A stretch of 64,000 nt of DNA from Entophlyctis helioformis (GCA_025526915.1 JAHLKH010000072.1:55454-119453); one strand, 5' to 3'; positions 48,693 to 58,514 are shown, numbered from the stretch's first letter. A program made the numbers and translations. The notes: generated from the letters alone by a model not told the origin.

Positions 48693-50193
48693 CTTGCACG
48701 GGGATCGGCACAGCTCCAATACACACGCTTGAGTGCTGCTGGTCTGCGTGTGCGTGTGCGTGTGCGTGTGCGTGAGCATCTGCGTCTTCTGAGCGATGGC
48801 CGTCACGGCGCGCGGCACAGCGACTGCGCTGGGCAGATGGCAGCAGCAAGGTGTGGCGCAGCACCGAGCATTTGAGCATTCGTCAGCCAATCACGCTCAG
48901 CCAGCCAGAAACAGAGACAAACAGAAAAGATCGCTCGCGGCCGCACAGACACGGCGGCCGAGTGCGGCTGCGTGCGTGCGTGCGTGCGTGCGTGGGTCGC
49001 AGTGTCTGTGCGGCTGCGGGCCGTCCGCGTGCCGAGTGCAGGTGCCGAGTGCAGCAGCGTGAGTTGTCCCTGCGACACAGCGACAGCAACACAGCGACAC
49101 AGCGACACAGCGACAGCGACACAGCGACGCCCGATGATGACACAAAACCGCTACACAGACACCTGCTGTTGACACTCTTTACACCAAGATCGTTGAGGGC
49201 ATCGCTGTCGTCTGCTGCTCTGCTGCGTCTGCTCTGCTGCTTTGTCAGCCTGTCAGCCTGTCTGTCCGTCTGTTGCTGACTCTCTGCTCTGCTCTGCCCT
49301 GCTCTGTTCCACAAGTCGCTCTGCACGCACTCGCTGCATGTCGTCATGGTGAGTTGCCCTCTGGCTGTCTTGGCTGGCTGACTGGCTGGCTGTCTTGGCT
49401 GTCAGTGTGGGTGCTGTGTGTGGGTGCTGCCTCCCAGTGATGACCATCTCTTGCATGACTCGTTGTGGATGCAAACAAAACTACAATTCTCTGACGGGCA
49501 CAAGGCACCCTCACACACCCTCACACACACACACTCCACTCCACTCCACTCCACTCCGATCCACCCTCTGTCTGGTCGCAGTGCTTCCTTGCTGACACTG
49601 TCCGTTTGCTCTGTCGCTCTGCTTGGCGCCGTAGTTACTGCCAGCCACTGGATCTCGGAACCGCTTGCTCTGGTGGCCGGCAGGATCATCCCGCGCATGC
49701 ATTCACACACTGGAGGAGATGAGAGCAGACGAGATGCGATGCGATGCACATGGACACTCGAGTGGAAGAGTGCCCTGGATGGAGCGGGTCTCGATGATGT
49801 TTGTAATTTGCGTCCGATCTCGCCTGCAGGGGGCACGCCTAGCTTCCATATCTGCAGACCGAGAGCATGATGCCAACTTGTGCTGAGAGACTTTGCCACC
49901 ATCCCATCGGCCTTTCCTCTTGCGTTGCACTTGCCGCTTTGTCGCTTGCCTAGCCGCTTGCCTGTGAATGAACGCGATACAACGAGAGCCACTTGCCCAC
50001 ACTGAGATGCCCACAGATCACACCGCACCAAGCCAGCCATTGGCATCCACGGCAGCCTATCCAACAGCGCACCACTTGCGAGTCCGAGAACAGACTGGCA
50101 CACACACGCCGTGGACCTCATCCAAAAAGAGTGAGCAGCCAGAGCCAGCGCAGCAATCCACACAAGTCACGTGACGGCGAAGCGACGAGCAGC
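48693..50193. other. Gene-poor part of arm C
   Basis: Counterpart of 29329-30810. CACACG repeats, CCACT pentamers near 49537-49557, and low-complexity chance frames. One minus-strand frame of about 250 codons is open here but interrupted in arm B, so I do not call it. Confidence 0.5.
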
Positions 50194-50200
50194 AAAAATG

Positions 50201-50282
50201 CGACAACGGCAGGATTCGAACCTGCGCGACCAAAGGTCACTGCCTTAGCAGGGCAGCGCGTTAACCACTCCGCCACGTTGTC
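50201..50282 (-). tRNA. tRNA-Ser (anticodon GCU), copy C
   Basis: Same 82-base tRNA as at 1886 and 29240, on the minus strand. T-run at 50194-50198 is the terminator. Its 5' end points at the LRR gene start 138 bases away. Confidence 0.97.
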
Positions 50283-50420
50283 TTCCCTCTTGTGGCTTGT
50301 CCTCGACAGTAGCATCCATGAGCCCTACCTGTGACTCTTGCCAGTGATGACCGACCAATCATTTCTCTTCTGCCAATGTGGCTGGCTGCCCAAGTGGCTG
50401 TGCATGTGGCTGGCTGAGGA

Positions 50421-52210
50421 ATGGTTGACACTGCCCTGCATGTGAAGAACAACGGACTGGCCGCTGGCTTGCCCGCACTGCCAGCAATCGACCAGCAAGC
50501 GCCTGCTGCCATGAACACATCGGCAACTGCGTCTGCCGGCATCGCTTCACAGGACTGTGCGGTGCTGCGAGACGCCTTCCCCTCGCTTCAAACGGTGCTC
50601 CCATCCAACTGCTGCTCGTTCTCTGGCGTGTCGTGCGCTGGCGGCCGCATCACCAAGCTGTCCGTGCCCACTGCCCGTCGCTGCTGGCACTCATCGCACT
50701 GCTGCTGACATGCTGCTGCCTGCACACATGCCAACTGGTGCCCGCTGCTCGCTGCTCGCTGCATGCACCGACGGCAGGTCGCTGTCGGATCGGAACCTGG
50801 CTGGCCCCATTCCAGCGACGCTTGGTGCACTGACAAGTCTCGACCGCCTGTGCGTGCTGCTCTGCTCGCAACTGCCATGCTGCCATCCCTCAAGCGCCTG
50901 ACTGCTGATGCCACTCATGCATGCCACTCATGCCATCCATCTATGCCGAGCAGAAGCCTGTGGGGCAACCAGTTCTCGGGTCCCATTCCATCGTCGCTTG
51001 CCAGTCTGTCTCGGCTGTCGATCCTGTGCGTTCATGCTTGCTCGCTCGTCTATCTCTGCGCCTGTCTGTCTCTGTGTGTGTGTGTGTACACCTGGCCATC
51101 ACAGGTCGATCATGCTGACTTGGGCCGGCCACAGGTACCTGCACGACAACCTGCTGTCAGGCGAGGTGCCGTCCTTCCTGGGCACGATGAAGGAGCTGAC
51201 TGTGATGTGAGAACACACCGCACTCATCGCCTTGTTCATCGCCTTCTGACACTCGGCATGCTGGCAGTGGACTGCAAAACAACTCGCTGTCGGGATCCAT
51301 TCCACCGGCACTGGCCGGCCTGCCCAACCTCACCGGTCTCTCGCTGTCCAACAACAACATCTCTGGCTCGATCCCGTCTGAACTGGGTCAGCTGCCACGC
51401 CTTGAGAAGCTGTGCGTCCTGTGCATCCTGCTGCTGCTGGCTGTGACGGTTGCTGACCATCGCATGCATGCCACCACAGACTGCTTCGTGGCAATCGTTT
51501 GTCGGGACCGATCCCAGACACTCTGTCCAAGCTGTTGTTCCTGCAGATCCTGTAAGCCGGCAATGCAGTGCCAGTGACCACATGGAATGCGTGCTCGTGA
51601 ACCGTCCCACTCACGATCTAATCCAATGCGGCACACTGGGACTCTCCAGGTGGCTTGATGGAAACAGCCTGACTGGCCAGATACCCTCATCCATCGACCG
51701 TCTGGGCTTCATGAGGGATTTGTGAGTTGCACCACACCATCAGCTGCTCTGTCTGGCGATCTGCAACAAAACTGACACGGATGGAAATGCCGCCTGGCAC
51801 GGCACGACAGCTCGTTTGCCAACAACCCCATGCTGGCTGGATCGCTCCCAGACAACATCCCAGTCAACGCAACATGCAATGGCGCAAACACGGCCGTTTG
51901 CGCATCTACCGAGAGTGCGCGTGCCAGATGCAGCCTGTCTGCCGTCTGTGAGTGGCAGTGGTCTGAGTGTCTGATGCGCATGCTGCGATGACCACACAGC
52001 GCATGCTGACCCACTGCACTGCCGTCGTTGACCAGGCGAGCCGCAGCAAGCAGCAAGCCGTTCCCGATTGCCGCGATTGTTGGTGGTATTGCTGCGTGTC
52101 TTGTGGCAGTTGGTGTCGTTGCAAGCCTCATTGTCATCCGACGCAGGAACCGCAGCTTTGAGGCAGGCGTTTCTGCGCATGCCGCAGACGACAAGCCTGT
52201 GCTTGTGTGA
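50421..52210 (+). CDS. LRR single-pass membrane protein, copy D
   Basis: Receptor-like protein without a kinase. Exons: 50421-50659, 50778-50849, 50954-51025, 51135-51206, 51268-51411, 51480-51551, 51650-51721, 51811-51947, and a last exon ending at 52210. Exon 1 carries the N-terminal cap (DCAVLRDAF, NCCSFSGVSC, GGRITKL). Seven plant-type LRR units follow; repeat exons are exactly 72 or 144 bases, all in phase 2. Next come a stalk (NATCNGANTAVC) and the membrane exon (IAAIVGGIAACLVAVGV, then RRRNR). In this copy the membrane exon lacks one T that copy A has, so the CAG|GCG acceptor shifts the frame; an acceptor four bases downstream (GCGAG|CCG) would restore it. No clear signal peptide, so an upstream exon may be missing. 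No ligand can be named. Confidence 0.78.
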
Positions 52211-53159
52211 TCGATGCTGGCAGTCCAAATGTACATCTGATGAATACCCGACGCTCAATCGATCCATCCACTCGCCAGAGACGTCTGCCTTTGAATGTGG
52301 CGGCCTGTGAGTGGGCAACGAGCAGACGAGCCCATGCACGAGCATTGCACGAGAGAGACTGCAAAGAGACAGGTGCACAGACAAGATGCTTGCAGTCACA
52401 GTCGAGAGGCAGCCGTGCGTTGCTTGTCGTCAGCCGCGTTGCGTCTGCTTCTGCCAGGTCCGCATGCCAAGCCTTGACAGCATCCAGAAGCGACGATCAG
52501 AGGCATTCTCTGATGCATGTTCAGGTGGCTTGGCACGCTGTGCCTGACCGTCGCGTTGAGCAAACAGCAGAAGCCGACACTGGCTCATGAGGAGGAGTGG
52601 GCAGCCCTGTGTTTGGATGTGGGCAGAGAGAGGCGATGAGGGCCAGTATGATGAGAGGCACTGCGGGCAGCCTTCTCGACAGCAGACAAGACAGTCGCGA
52701 TGGCACTCATGGACACAGCAGCAGCCATGGCAATGTCGTCAACGATGCATCCAAACAGACGCTGCTGCTCCACAGACACCTTGTCATGCTGTTCCTGCAT
52801 CGTTGGGGCTTCCATTGCCTGTGTGTGTTGTGTGGTGTGGTGTGTGTGTGTGTGTGGTGGTGTGTGTGTGGCATGGTGCCGCATCAGGCGAGAGTGGCTG
52901 TGAGTGACAGTGAGAGTCGCAGAAGGAAGCGCGACCGGCCAAGGCTGTGTGTTCTGTTGTCAGATCTGGTGTGCGCGCCATGGGAGGCAGACAGGCACAC
53001 GGTGAGACGCCAATGGACAGTGGATGGTGTATGTCAGCCATGGCACTTACATGCACAGCCAGCAGGGGGGCAGAGGGCAGAGAACGCAAGCAAGCAAGAA
53101 AGAGCAAGAAACAGCAAGAGTCACAGGTAGGGTTCATGGATGCTACGGTCGAGGACAAG
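52211..53159. repeat. Duplicated 3' flank, copy D; no gene seen
   Basis: Matches 947-1872 in the same orientation; the TG-rich microsatellite at about 52819-52869 is broken up. Homology stops exactly where the gypsy LTR begins (GAGGACAAG|TGTTGG). In copy A that point is 13 bases upstream of the tRNA. Confidence 0.85.
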
Positions 53160-53278
53160 TGTTGGACGCGAGATCGACCGCAGGGGAGAGGCAGGCCGGG
53201 CGAAGGGCGTAGGCGACTAGCTTGTGAGATCAGATCTGGAGTTCATTCAGCAGAAGAGAGAGCAGGGCTATTTATAGC
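53160..53278 (-). repeat. Gypsy 3' LTR, distal piece
   Basis: Matches 63458-63577 of the 5' LTR. It ends with TTTATAGC, where the copia element enters; the last five bases ATAGC are the copia target duplication. Confidence 0.95.
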
Positions 53279-53407
53279 TGTTGATTCTTGCCGTTGATGC
53301 TGCGACAGGCTTGCGAGGCAGTAGTTTTCTTGTTGTATTAAAACAAATTTCCAATCCAAATTCCACTTTCACCATCCACTGCAACAACCAATCTGCCCCC
53401 CGCAACA
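53279..53407 (-). repeat. Copia 3' LTR
   Basis: 129 bases, ends TGTTG/CAACA. Very short for a copia LTR. Confidence 0.96.
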
Positions 53408-53416
53408 CTCCCCTTC
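53408..53416 (-). promoter_or_regulatory. Copia polypurine tract
   Basis: Minus-strand GAAGGGGAG immediately before the 3' LTR. Confidence 0.75.
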
Positions 53417-53433
53417 AGATGCCGTTGTTGCCT

Positions 53434-55517
53434 CTAGTTCGGCACCATCCCCAGACTTCCAGCGTGCTGATTGAATGTATCCTTCGCCAACGGCTTCGTC
53501 ATGATGTCTGCGACATTGTCCTCGGTCGCCACGTGTACCACCTTCGCCACACCCGACTTGACCACCTCACGCACATACAGATTTCGGATGTCGATGTGTT
53601 TGGACGACTTCAGCCGGAGCATTCCCTTTGTGTTGGTCACGCAGCTGGAGTTGTCGTTGCGCAGTATCGTCGGGCCATCCTGCTTGAAGCCCAGCCACTC
53701 CAGCATGCGCCGCAACCACACCAGCTCCCTACATGCATCCGACACGGCCACCGTCTCTGCTTCGTATGTGGACAGTGACACGCACTTCTGCTTGGCGCTC
53801 TTCCAGCTCACACAGCTCCGACCCACATAGAATGTCCATCCAGACGTCGACTTGCGATCTGCCAGGTCTCCAGCGAAATCCGCGTCGGCAAACCCAGACA
53901 GCTCGACCGAGTCTCCGCTGAAGACAAAGAAGGCGTCCTTGACGCCCTTCAGGTACCGGAGGATTCGCTTGATGTGCGTCCAGAGATGCTCCGTAGGTTC
54001 CGACACATGCCGCGATACAATTCCAACCGCGGCTGAGATCTCTGGGTGCGTGGTCCTGGCCAGATGTGACAGCATGCCAATCACCTCGCGTACCGGCTGC
54101 GACGTCTTGGGCCCACCAAACTCCAGAGTAGACGTCGGCATCGGCGTACCAACAGGCTTGCAGTCCTGCATGCCCACGCGAGCCAGCATCTTCTCAATGG
54201 CCTTGGTGTTGGAGATGTGGTAGTTGCCCGTGGCCTCGTCGCGATCGATCTTCATGCCCAGGAACGACTGGGCCTCGCCGAGATCCTTCATGGCAAACCG
54301 CGACTCGAGACCTTCCTTGAGCTGAGCAAACATCTTGTTGTTGGCCGTCAGCACCAGGAGATCATCGACGTACAAGACCACGATCACGAACGCCTTGTCC
54401 TGGCGCTTGATGTAACAGCACGCGTCCACCATGTCGCTGCAGGCGTATCCCATCTCGTCCATGGCGGTGTGAAACTTCTCGTTCCAGGCGAGTGGCGCTT
54501 GGCGGAGACCGTACAGACTCTTGATCAACCGCCACACGCGACCCGTGCCGTCGTTGAAGCCCATCGGCTGCTGGGTGTAGACCTCCTCCTTGAGATCGCC
54601 GTGCAGGAACGCGGTCTTGACGTCAAACTGTCGCAACCGCAGACCAAGGATTGCCGCGAGGGCCAGCACAACGCGCACCGTCGTGTAGCTCGTCACCGGC
54701 GCAGCAACCTCTACATCGTCTTCCTGTTGGTCGCCGCGAGCAACCAGGCGAGCCTTGAGACGTCCATCGGCCTTCTCCGTGAAGATCCACATGAGGTCGA
54801 TGACCGGCGTACCGTCTGTCGGGCGATCCACCAGCATGAACACGCCGTTCTCCACGATCGAGTCCCACTCTTCCTGAACAGGGCCGCCCCAGCGTTTGCG
54901 ACTCTCAGCAGTGCCCATGGCATCCTGCCAGTAGACACGTCCATTGGTCACCACGAGCGCCTTGGCATCCACCCAGTAGAGCAGACCGTCCTCATCCTGC
55001 CGCAGCACCCTGCGCGTCATCTCCGTCTTGCCCATGAGCTGCAGCGTTAGTGCCGTGGGTGCATCTTGCGGCGGCTGTCGGCTGCCTGCTGCTCTCGCGG
55101 CTGGCGTCGGGGCTGCGGCATCTGCTTCCCAGTCTATGGGCCTGTTGACTTGTTGAAAGTCGCGATCGTATGACAGCATCTGTCGGGCAGGCACAGCGTT
55201 CCTGTCACGTAGTCTCTCGCGAGCACCAGCTGGGTTCTGTTGTGCCGCTGGCTGTCGAGGCGCTCTTTGACGAAGCAGATCTCGGAAGAATGCTGTCAGC
55301 AGCTCGTTTTGCTCCGGTGTGGCCTGTCTGGGCACTGCTTGCTGCTGAGGCTGAGGCTCGACTGCGCGTTGGGGTGGTGGTGGCGCTGCATCTCCATGCT
55401 GCGGCTCCCCTTGGTCAAGCTCCCCTTGGTCAAGCTCCCCTTGGTCAAGCTCCCCTTGGTCAGGCTCCCCTTGGTCAGGCTCCCCTTGGTGCGGCTCCCC
55501 TTGGTGCGGCCCCTTGG
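53434..55517 (-). CDS. Copia reverse transcriptase-RNase H open frame
   Basis: Continuation of the copia polyprotein in another frame. It begins within the QGEPD/QGELD repeats (about 55405-55518), then a Pro/Gln-rich linker. RT: WDSIVENGVFMLVDRP, LKARLVARGDQQ, LRQFDVKTAFLHGDLKEEVY, SLYGLRQAPLAWNEKF and active site VLYVDDLLVL. RNase H: LSGFADADFAGD, KSTSGWTFYVG, YEAETVAVSDACRELVWL and DNSSC. It ends NQHAGSLGMVPN at a stop beside the polypurine tract. No own start codon is expected. All domains are intact. Confidence 0.92.
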
Positions 55518-55518
55518 T
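55405..55518. repeat. 15-base minisatellite in copia pol
   Basis: Eight tandem units of GGCTCCCCTTGGTCA type (plus strand), coding Gln-Gly-Glu-Pro/Leu-Asp/His. The last unit (55506-55518) is 13 bases, a two-base difference that switches frame. Confidence 0.9.
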
Positions 55519-58462
55519 GCGGCACCGCGGCATCAGGCCCGGCCGGCTGGTAGCCACCAGCCAGGCAATCCCCACCATCGTCGACATCCCCATCATTGTC
55601 GTCATCCCCATCATCGTCGTCGCCCTCCAGATCATCATCCCCATCGTCGTCGTCGCCCTCCAGATCATCATCGCCCTCCAGATCATCGTCCTCATCGTCA
55701 TCCGCCACCGCCTCTGCCTCCAGTTCCGCCTCCAGAGCAGCGCGCTCCTCGTCGTCCGCAATCCAGAAGTCATCCTGAGCAGCGGCGGCAATCTCCCCTT
55801 GCGCGCGCACAGGAGGCCGGGACCAGGTAGGCGCATCCTTGTCGTCTTTGGCGGCAAACGGCGTGGTGAGCGACTCGTCAAACCGCACACTGCGCGAGAT
55901 GATCACGCGACGGGCCTCGAGGTCGTACAGGCGGTAACCCTTTGTGCCGTTCTCGTAGCCCAGGAAGATGCACTCGCGGCCGATGGCACCCGCCTTGTTC
56001 TGCGAATGCTGAGCGACACGGTTGATGGCGTACGCCGCGCACCCAAAGGCGCGGAAGTAGTGAATCCAGGGCTTGGCACCCGTCCACACCTCGAATGGCG
56101 ACCGATTGTCCAGCGCCGCGTGGGGCAGGCGGTTCTGCACGTGCACCACTGTCTGAACAGCCTCAGGCCACCACCGAGCCGCCACAGAGCGATCCAGCAT
56201 CACAGCACGGACTGACTCCATGATCACGCCAATCTTACGCTCCGCGATGCCGTTCTGAGCCGACACGCCAGGCACCGTCGTTTGATGCTTCATGCCCGTC
56301 TTGCGCATGTACTTGCCGAGACGACCGTGCACAAACTCTTGGGCATTGTCCGAGCGCAGCGTTCTGACCTTCTTGCCAATCTGCGTGTGGAGGAACCGAC
56401 AGTACGCGATGACATGCTTGGCCGACTCAGACTTGCGCCGATGGCAGACGACATGCGAGTAGTGCGAAAATCCATCGACCATAACGGTAAAGTACCGCTT
56501 GCGTCCGTATCCCTCAGTACGGAATGGTCCGAACGTGTCGATGTGCAGGACCTCTCCGGCCCGCTTTGCGCTCGTCTCGCTGTGCTTGGGCATGGGTGCC
56601 GACTTTGCCTTGGCCAGGCTGCACGCGCGGCATAGCGACGAGCCCTTGGTAGCAGAGTGCTCCTTGACCATGGTGACACCACACGTGTGGTCTGTCACAA
56701 TCGCCATGCGTGCCTCGCCCGGGTGGCACAGCCGCTGGTGTAGAATCGACTCCGACACGCGCTCGTTGGCATCCTGCACCGCCAGTGCAGTCTGCATGGG
56801 GAAGTTGAACCCCATCTCCTCAGGCGGCGGCGCCATCATGACAAACGCCTTGCCGACGACCTTGGGCGTGAACTGGTACAGGTTGTTCACCAGCTTGGTT
56901 GCCACGAGTCGCACGCCGTCCTTGGAGATCACAGCGCCGTCGTCCTTGAAGACAACGTCAAAGCCCAACTTGGTCAGGTCGTGCACCGCGATCAGCGTTG
57001 TGCCCAGGGATGGGACACAGAGCACGTCGACCAAATGAATATCTGACTCGAGGCCCTCCACAATGTCATGCAGCGCCAGAACGCCAGACCCCGTCACCTC
57101 CAGGTGGTGATTGCCAGCACCACACACGATCCCACGCCGCGGCGTAAAGTCGCTGAGCACAGAAGCGCGCGTGACATAAGTCTGTGTTGCACCGCAGTCC
57201 AGCACGATCGCGTTGCTGTCGAGGCTGTGAGCAGCTGCGAGTGCCGTGTGTGCTGCAACTGCCCGAGCGATGTCTGGGTCGACCTGCGGCTGCTTCTTGC
57301 GCGGCTCAGTGCCCATACACTTCCACGGCGACTGTTTTGCTGGACGAGTCGGGTAGGCTGATCCGGCTTCATTCGGTGCAAAGTTGACGCTTCTGTTGCT
57401 GCTGCCGCCCCGGCTGCTGCTGCCCCTGCCATGACCGCGTCCACCGCCTCTGCTGTGCCAGTGACCACGGTTGCCATGCCAGGGCCCCTGCGGCTTCTTG
57501 CACGCCCACTGCTTGTGGCCACGCCCCCCACAGTTGTAGCACACGACCTGACTGTCGTCTCTTGGAGCCGTCGAGTCGTCGCTTTCGGCAGGCACAGAAG
57601 TTGGAGCAACAAGCGCTGCAGTCACGGGCGGGACCTCGTCCATCGAGGATAGATGGTTACGGATGGTGGTCATCGACAGGGTGACTGTCGTCCCCTCAAG
57701 TCGCTCCAGCTTGAGATTCTCGAAGTACCGGTGAAGCATCTTGTGTGCCGGACGGTTGGCCGACATCACCGCTCGCTCGAACTGCGACAGCATCTGCTGT
57801 TCCTTGAATGCCTCTGCAGCTCGATCGGCCATCGTGCACAGCTCCTTGTGATGGTCGCACAGTGACTGAAGGCGCTTGAGGTAGGCCACGGCGGTCTCGT
57901 CCGAGTGGATCTTGGAGGAGGTGATCTTCTCGAGAGCCGCCAGGATGCTCAAGTCGTCAGCGCGCAGGATTTTCTTCTTGAGCGCCGCGAGCACCTTGTC
58001 GAACGGCAGGTCCTTGTCGTCGACAATATAGTGCAGACTCTCGGCGACCATCGGGCGGAGGATATCCTTCGCCATCCTCTGTAGCAAAGTGTTCAGCGCC
58101 GCTGTCGTCATCGTCGACGCCGTTGACGTTGTCGTCGTCGCAGACGACTCTGCTGCCGCTTTGCCAGACGGCGCTGCTGCCGCCGCCGCTTCGCCAGATG
58201 GCTCGTCCGCCATTGTCGCCAGAGCCATGAGCTGGCCATTCCCTTTTGCCGCCGTGTCCGTCAGCGTCCCCTGGAGCTTCTCCAGGAACACTGTCCATAC
58301 TAGGCTGCCTCCCTCTTTCAGGAGGTCACTTCTCCTACTGCTGCTCGCAGAACCGTTCGTCGCACCTCCCAGTGCTGCCATGTTGATTCTTGCCGTTGAT
58401 GCTGCGACAGGCTTGCGAGGCAGTAGTTTTTCTTGTTGTATTAAAACAAATTTCCAATCCAA
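55475..58462 (-). CDS. Copia Gag-protease-integrase open frame
   Basis: Up to 995 codons. Likely starts: Met 58462 inside the LTR, or the ATG at 58379-58381 that straddles the LTR edge (MAALGGATNGS). Gag core includes YLKRLQSLCDHHKELC and ANRPAHKMLHRYFENLKL; zinc knuckle CYNCGGRGHKQWAC is canonical CX2CX4HX4C, followed by Arg/Gly repeats. Protease reads VLDCGATQTYV, with Cys where Ser or Thr is usual after the catalytic Asp. Integrase: LHQRLCHPG with CRACSLAKA, then catalytic residues in HIDTFGPF, LRSDNAQEF and QNGIAERKIG. The C terminus is an Asp/Glu-rich repeat. The frame ends just after an eight-unit, 15-base repeat in which one unit is 13 bases long, which separates it from RT. Confidence 0.92.
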   Translation of the reverse strand: MDWKFVLIQQEKLLPRKPVAASTARINMAALGGATNGSASSSRRSDLLKEGGSLVWTVFLEKLQGTLTDTAAKGNGQLMALATMADEPSGEAAAAAAPSGKAAAESSATTTTSTASTMTTAALNTLLQRMAKDILRPMVAESLHYIVDDKDLPFDKVLAALKKKILRADDLSILAALEKITSSKIHSDETAVAYLKRLQSLCDHHKELCTMADRAAEAFKEQQMLSQFERAVMSANRPAHKMLHRYFENLKLERLEGTTVTLSMTTIRNHLSSMDEVPPVTAALVAPTSVPAESDDSTAPRDDSQVVCYNCGGRGHKQWACKKPQGPWHGNRGHWHSRGGGRGHGRGSSSRGGSSNRSVNFAPNEAGSAYPTRPAKQSPWKCMGTEPRKKQPQVDPDIARAVAAHTALAAAHSLDSNAIVLDCGATQTYVTRASVLSDFTPRRGIVCGAGNHHLEVTGSGVLALHDIVEGLESDIHLVDVLCVPSLGTTLIAVHDLTKLGFDVVFKDDGAVISKDGVRLVATKLVNNLYQFTPKVVGKAFVMMAPPPEEMGFNFPMQTALAVQDANERVSESILHQRLCHPGEARMAIVTDHTCGVTMVKEHSATKGSSLCRACSLAKAKSAPMPKHSETSAKRAGEVLHIDTFGPFRTEGYGRKRYFTVMVDGFSHYSHVVCHRRKSESAKHVIAYCRFLHTQIGKKVRTLRSDNAQEFVHGRLGKYMRKTGMKHQTTVPGVSAQNGIAERKIGVIMESVRAVMLDRSVAARWWPEAVQTVVHVQNRLPHAALDNRSPFEVWTGAKPWIHYFRAFGCAAYAINRVAQHSQNKAGAIGRECIFLGYENGTKGYRLYDLEARRVIISRSVRFDESLTTPFAAKDDKDAPTWSRPPVRAQGEIAAAAQDDFWIADDEERAALEAELEAEAVADDDEDDDLEGDDDLEGDDDDGDDDLEGDDDDGDDDNDGDVDDGGDCLAGGYQPAGPDAAVPHQGAAPRGAAPRGA
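58365..58380 (-). promoter_or_regulatory. Copia primer-binding site
   Basis: Minus-strand TGGCAGCACTGGGAGG directly abutting the 5' LTR. Ten of the first 11 bases match the gypsy PBS, so both may use the same tRNA, probably initiator Met. It lies inside the Gag coding frame. Confidence 0.6.
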
Positions 58463-58509
58463 ATTCCACTTTCACCATCCACTGCAACAACCAATCTGCC
58501 CCCGCAACA
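58381..58509 (-). repeat. Copia 5' LTR
   Basis: 129 bases; same as the 3' LTR except one extra T and one fewer C in homopolymers. The Gag frame is already open inside it from 58462. Confidence 0.96.
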
Positions 58510-58514
58510 ATAGC

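Larger units (their letters stand above)
48335..50341. repeat. Inverted-repeat arm C
   Basis: Inverted copy of 29181-31168. It carries a fragment of LMBD1, the same gene-poor 1.2 kb with small indels, and tRNA-Ser copy C. It ends 79 bases before the LRR gene start. Confidence 0.88.
53279..58509 (-). mobile_element. Ty1/copia LTR retrotransposon nested in the gypsy 3' LTR
   Basis: 5,231 bases with 129-base LTRs, flanked by the 5-base duplication ATAGC (53274-53278 and 58510-58514). The uninterrupted gypsy LTR has a single ATAGC there. Order on the minus strand: Gag, protease, integrase, RT, RNase H (Ty1/copia order). LTRs differ only by one-base length changes in a T run and a C run, so insertion is recent. 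Confidence 0.97.

Noticed and set aside
49402..50163. Open minus-strand frame of about 250 codons in arm C
   Set aside because: It runs through the tRNA flank and is interrupted in the homologous arm B; composition is like neighbouring non-coding DNA.
55475..55890. Programmed ribosomal frameshift between the two copia frames
   Set aside because: No recognisable slippery site; the two-base shortfall in a tandem unit explains the switch more simply. Kept only as an alternative.
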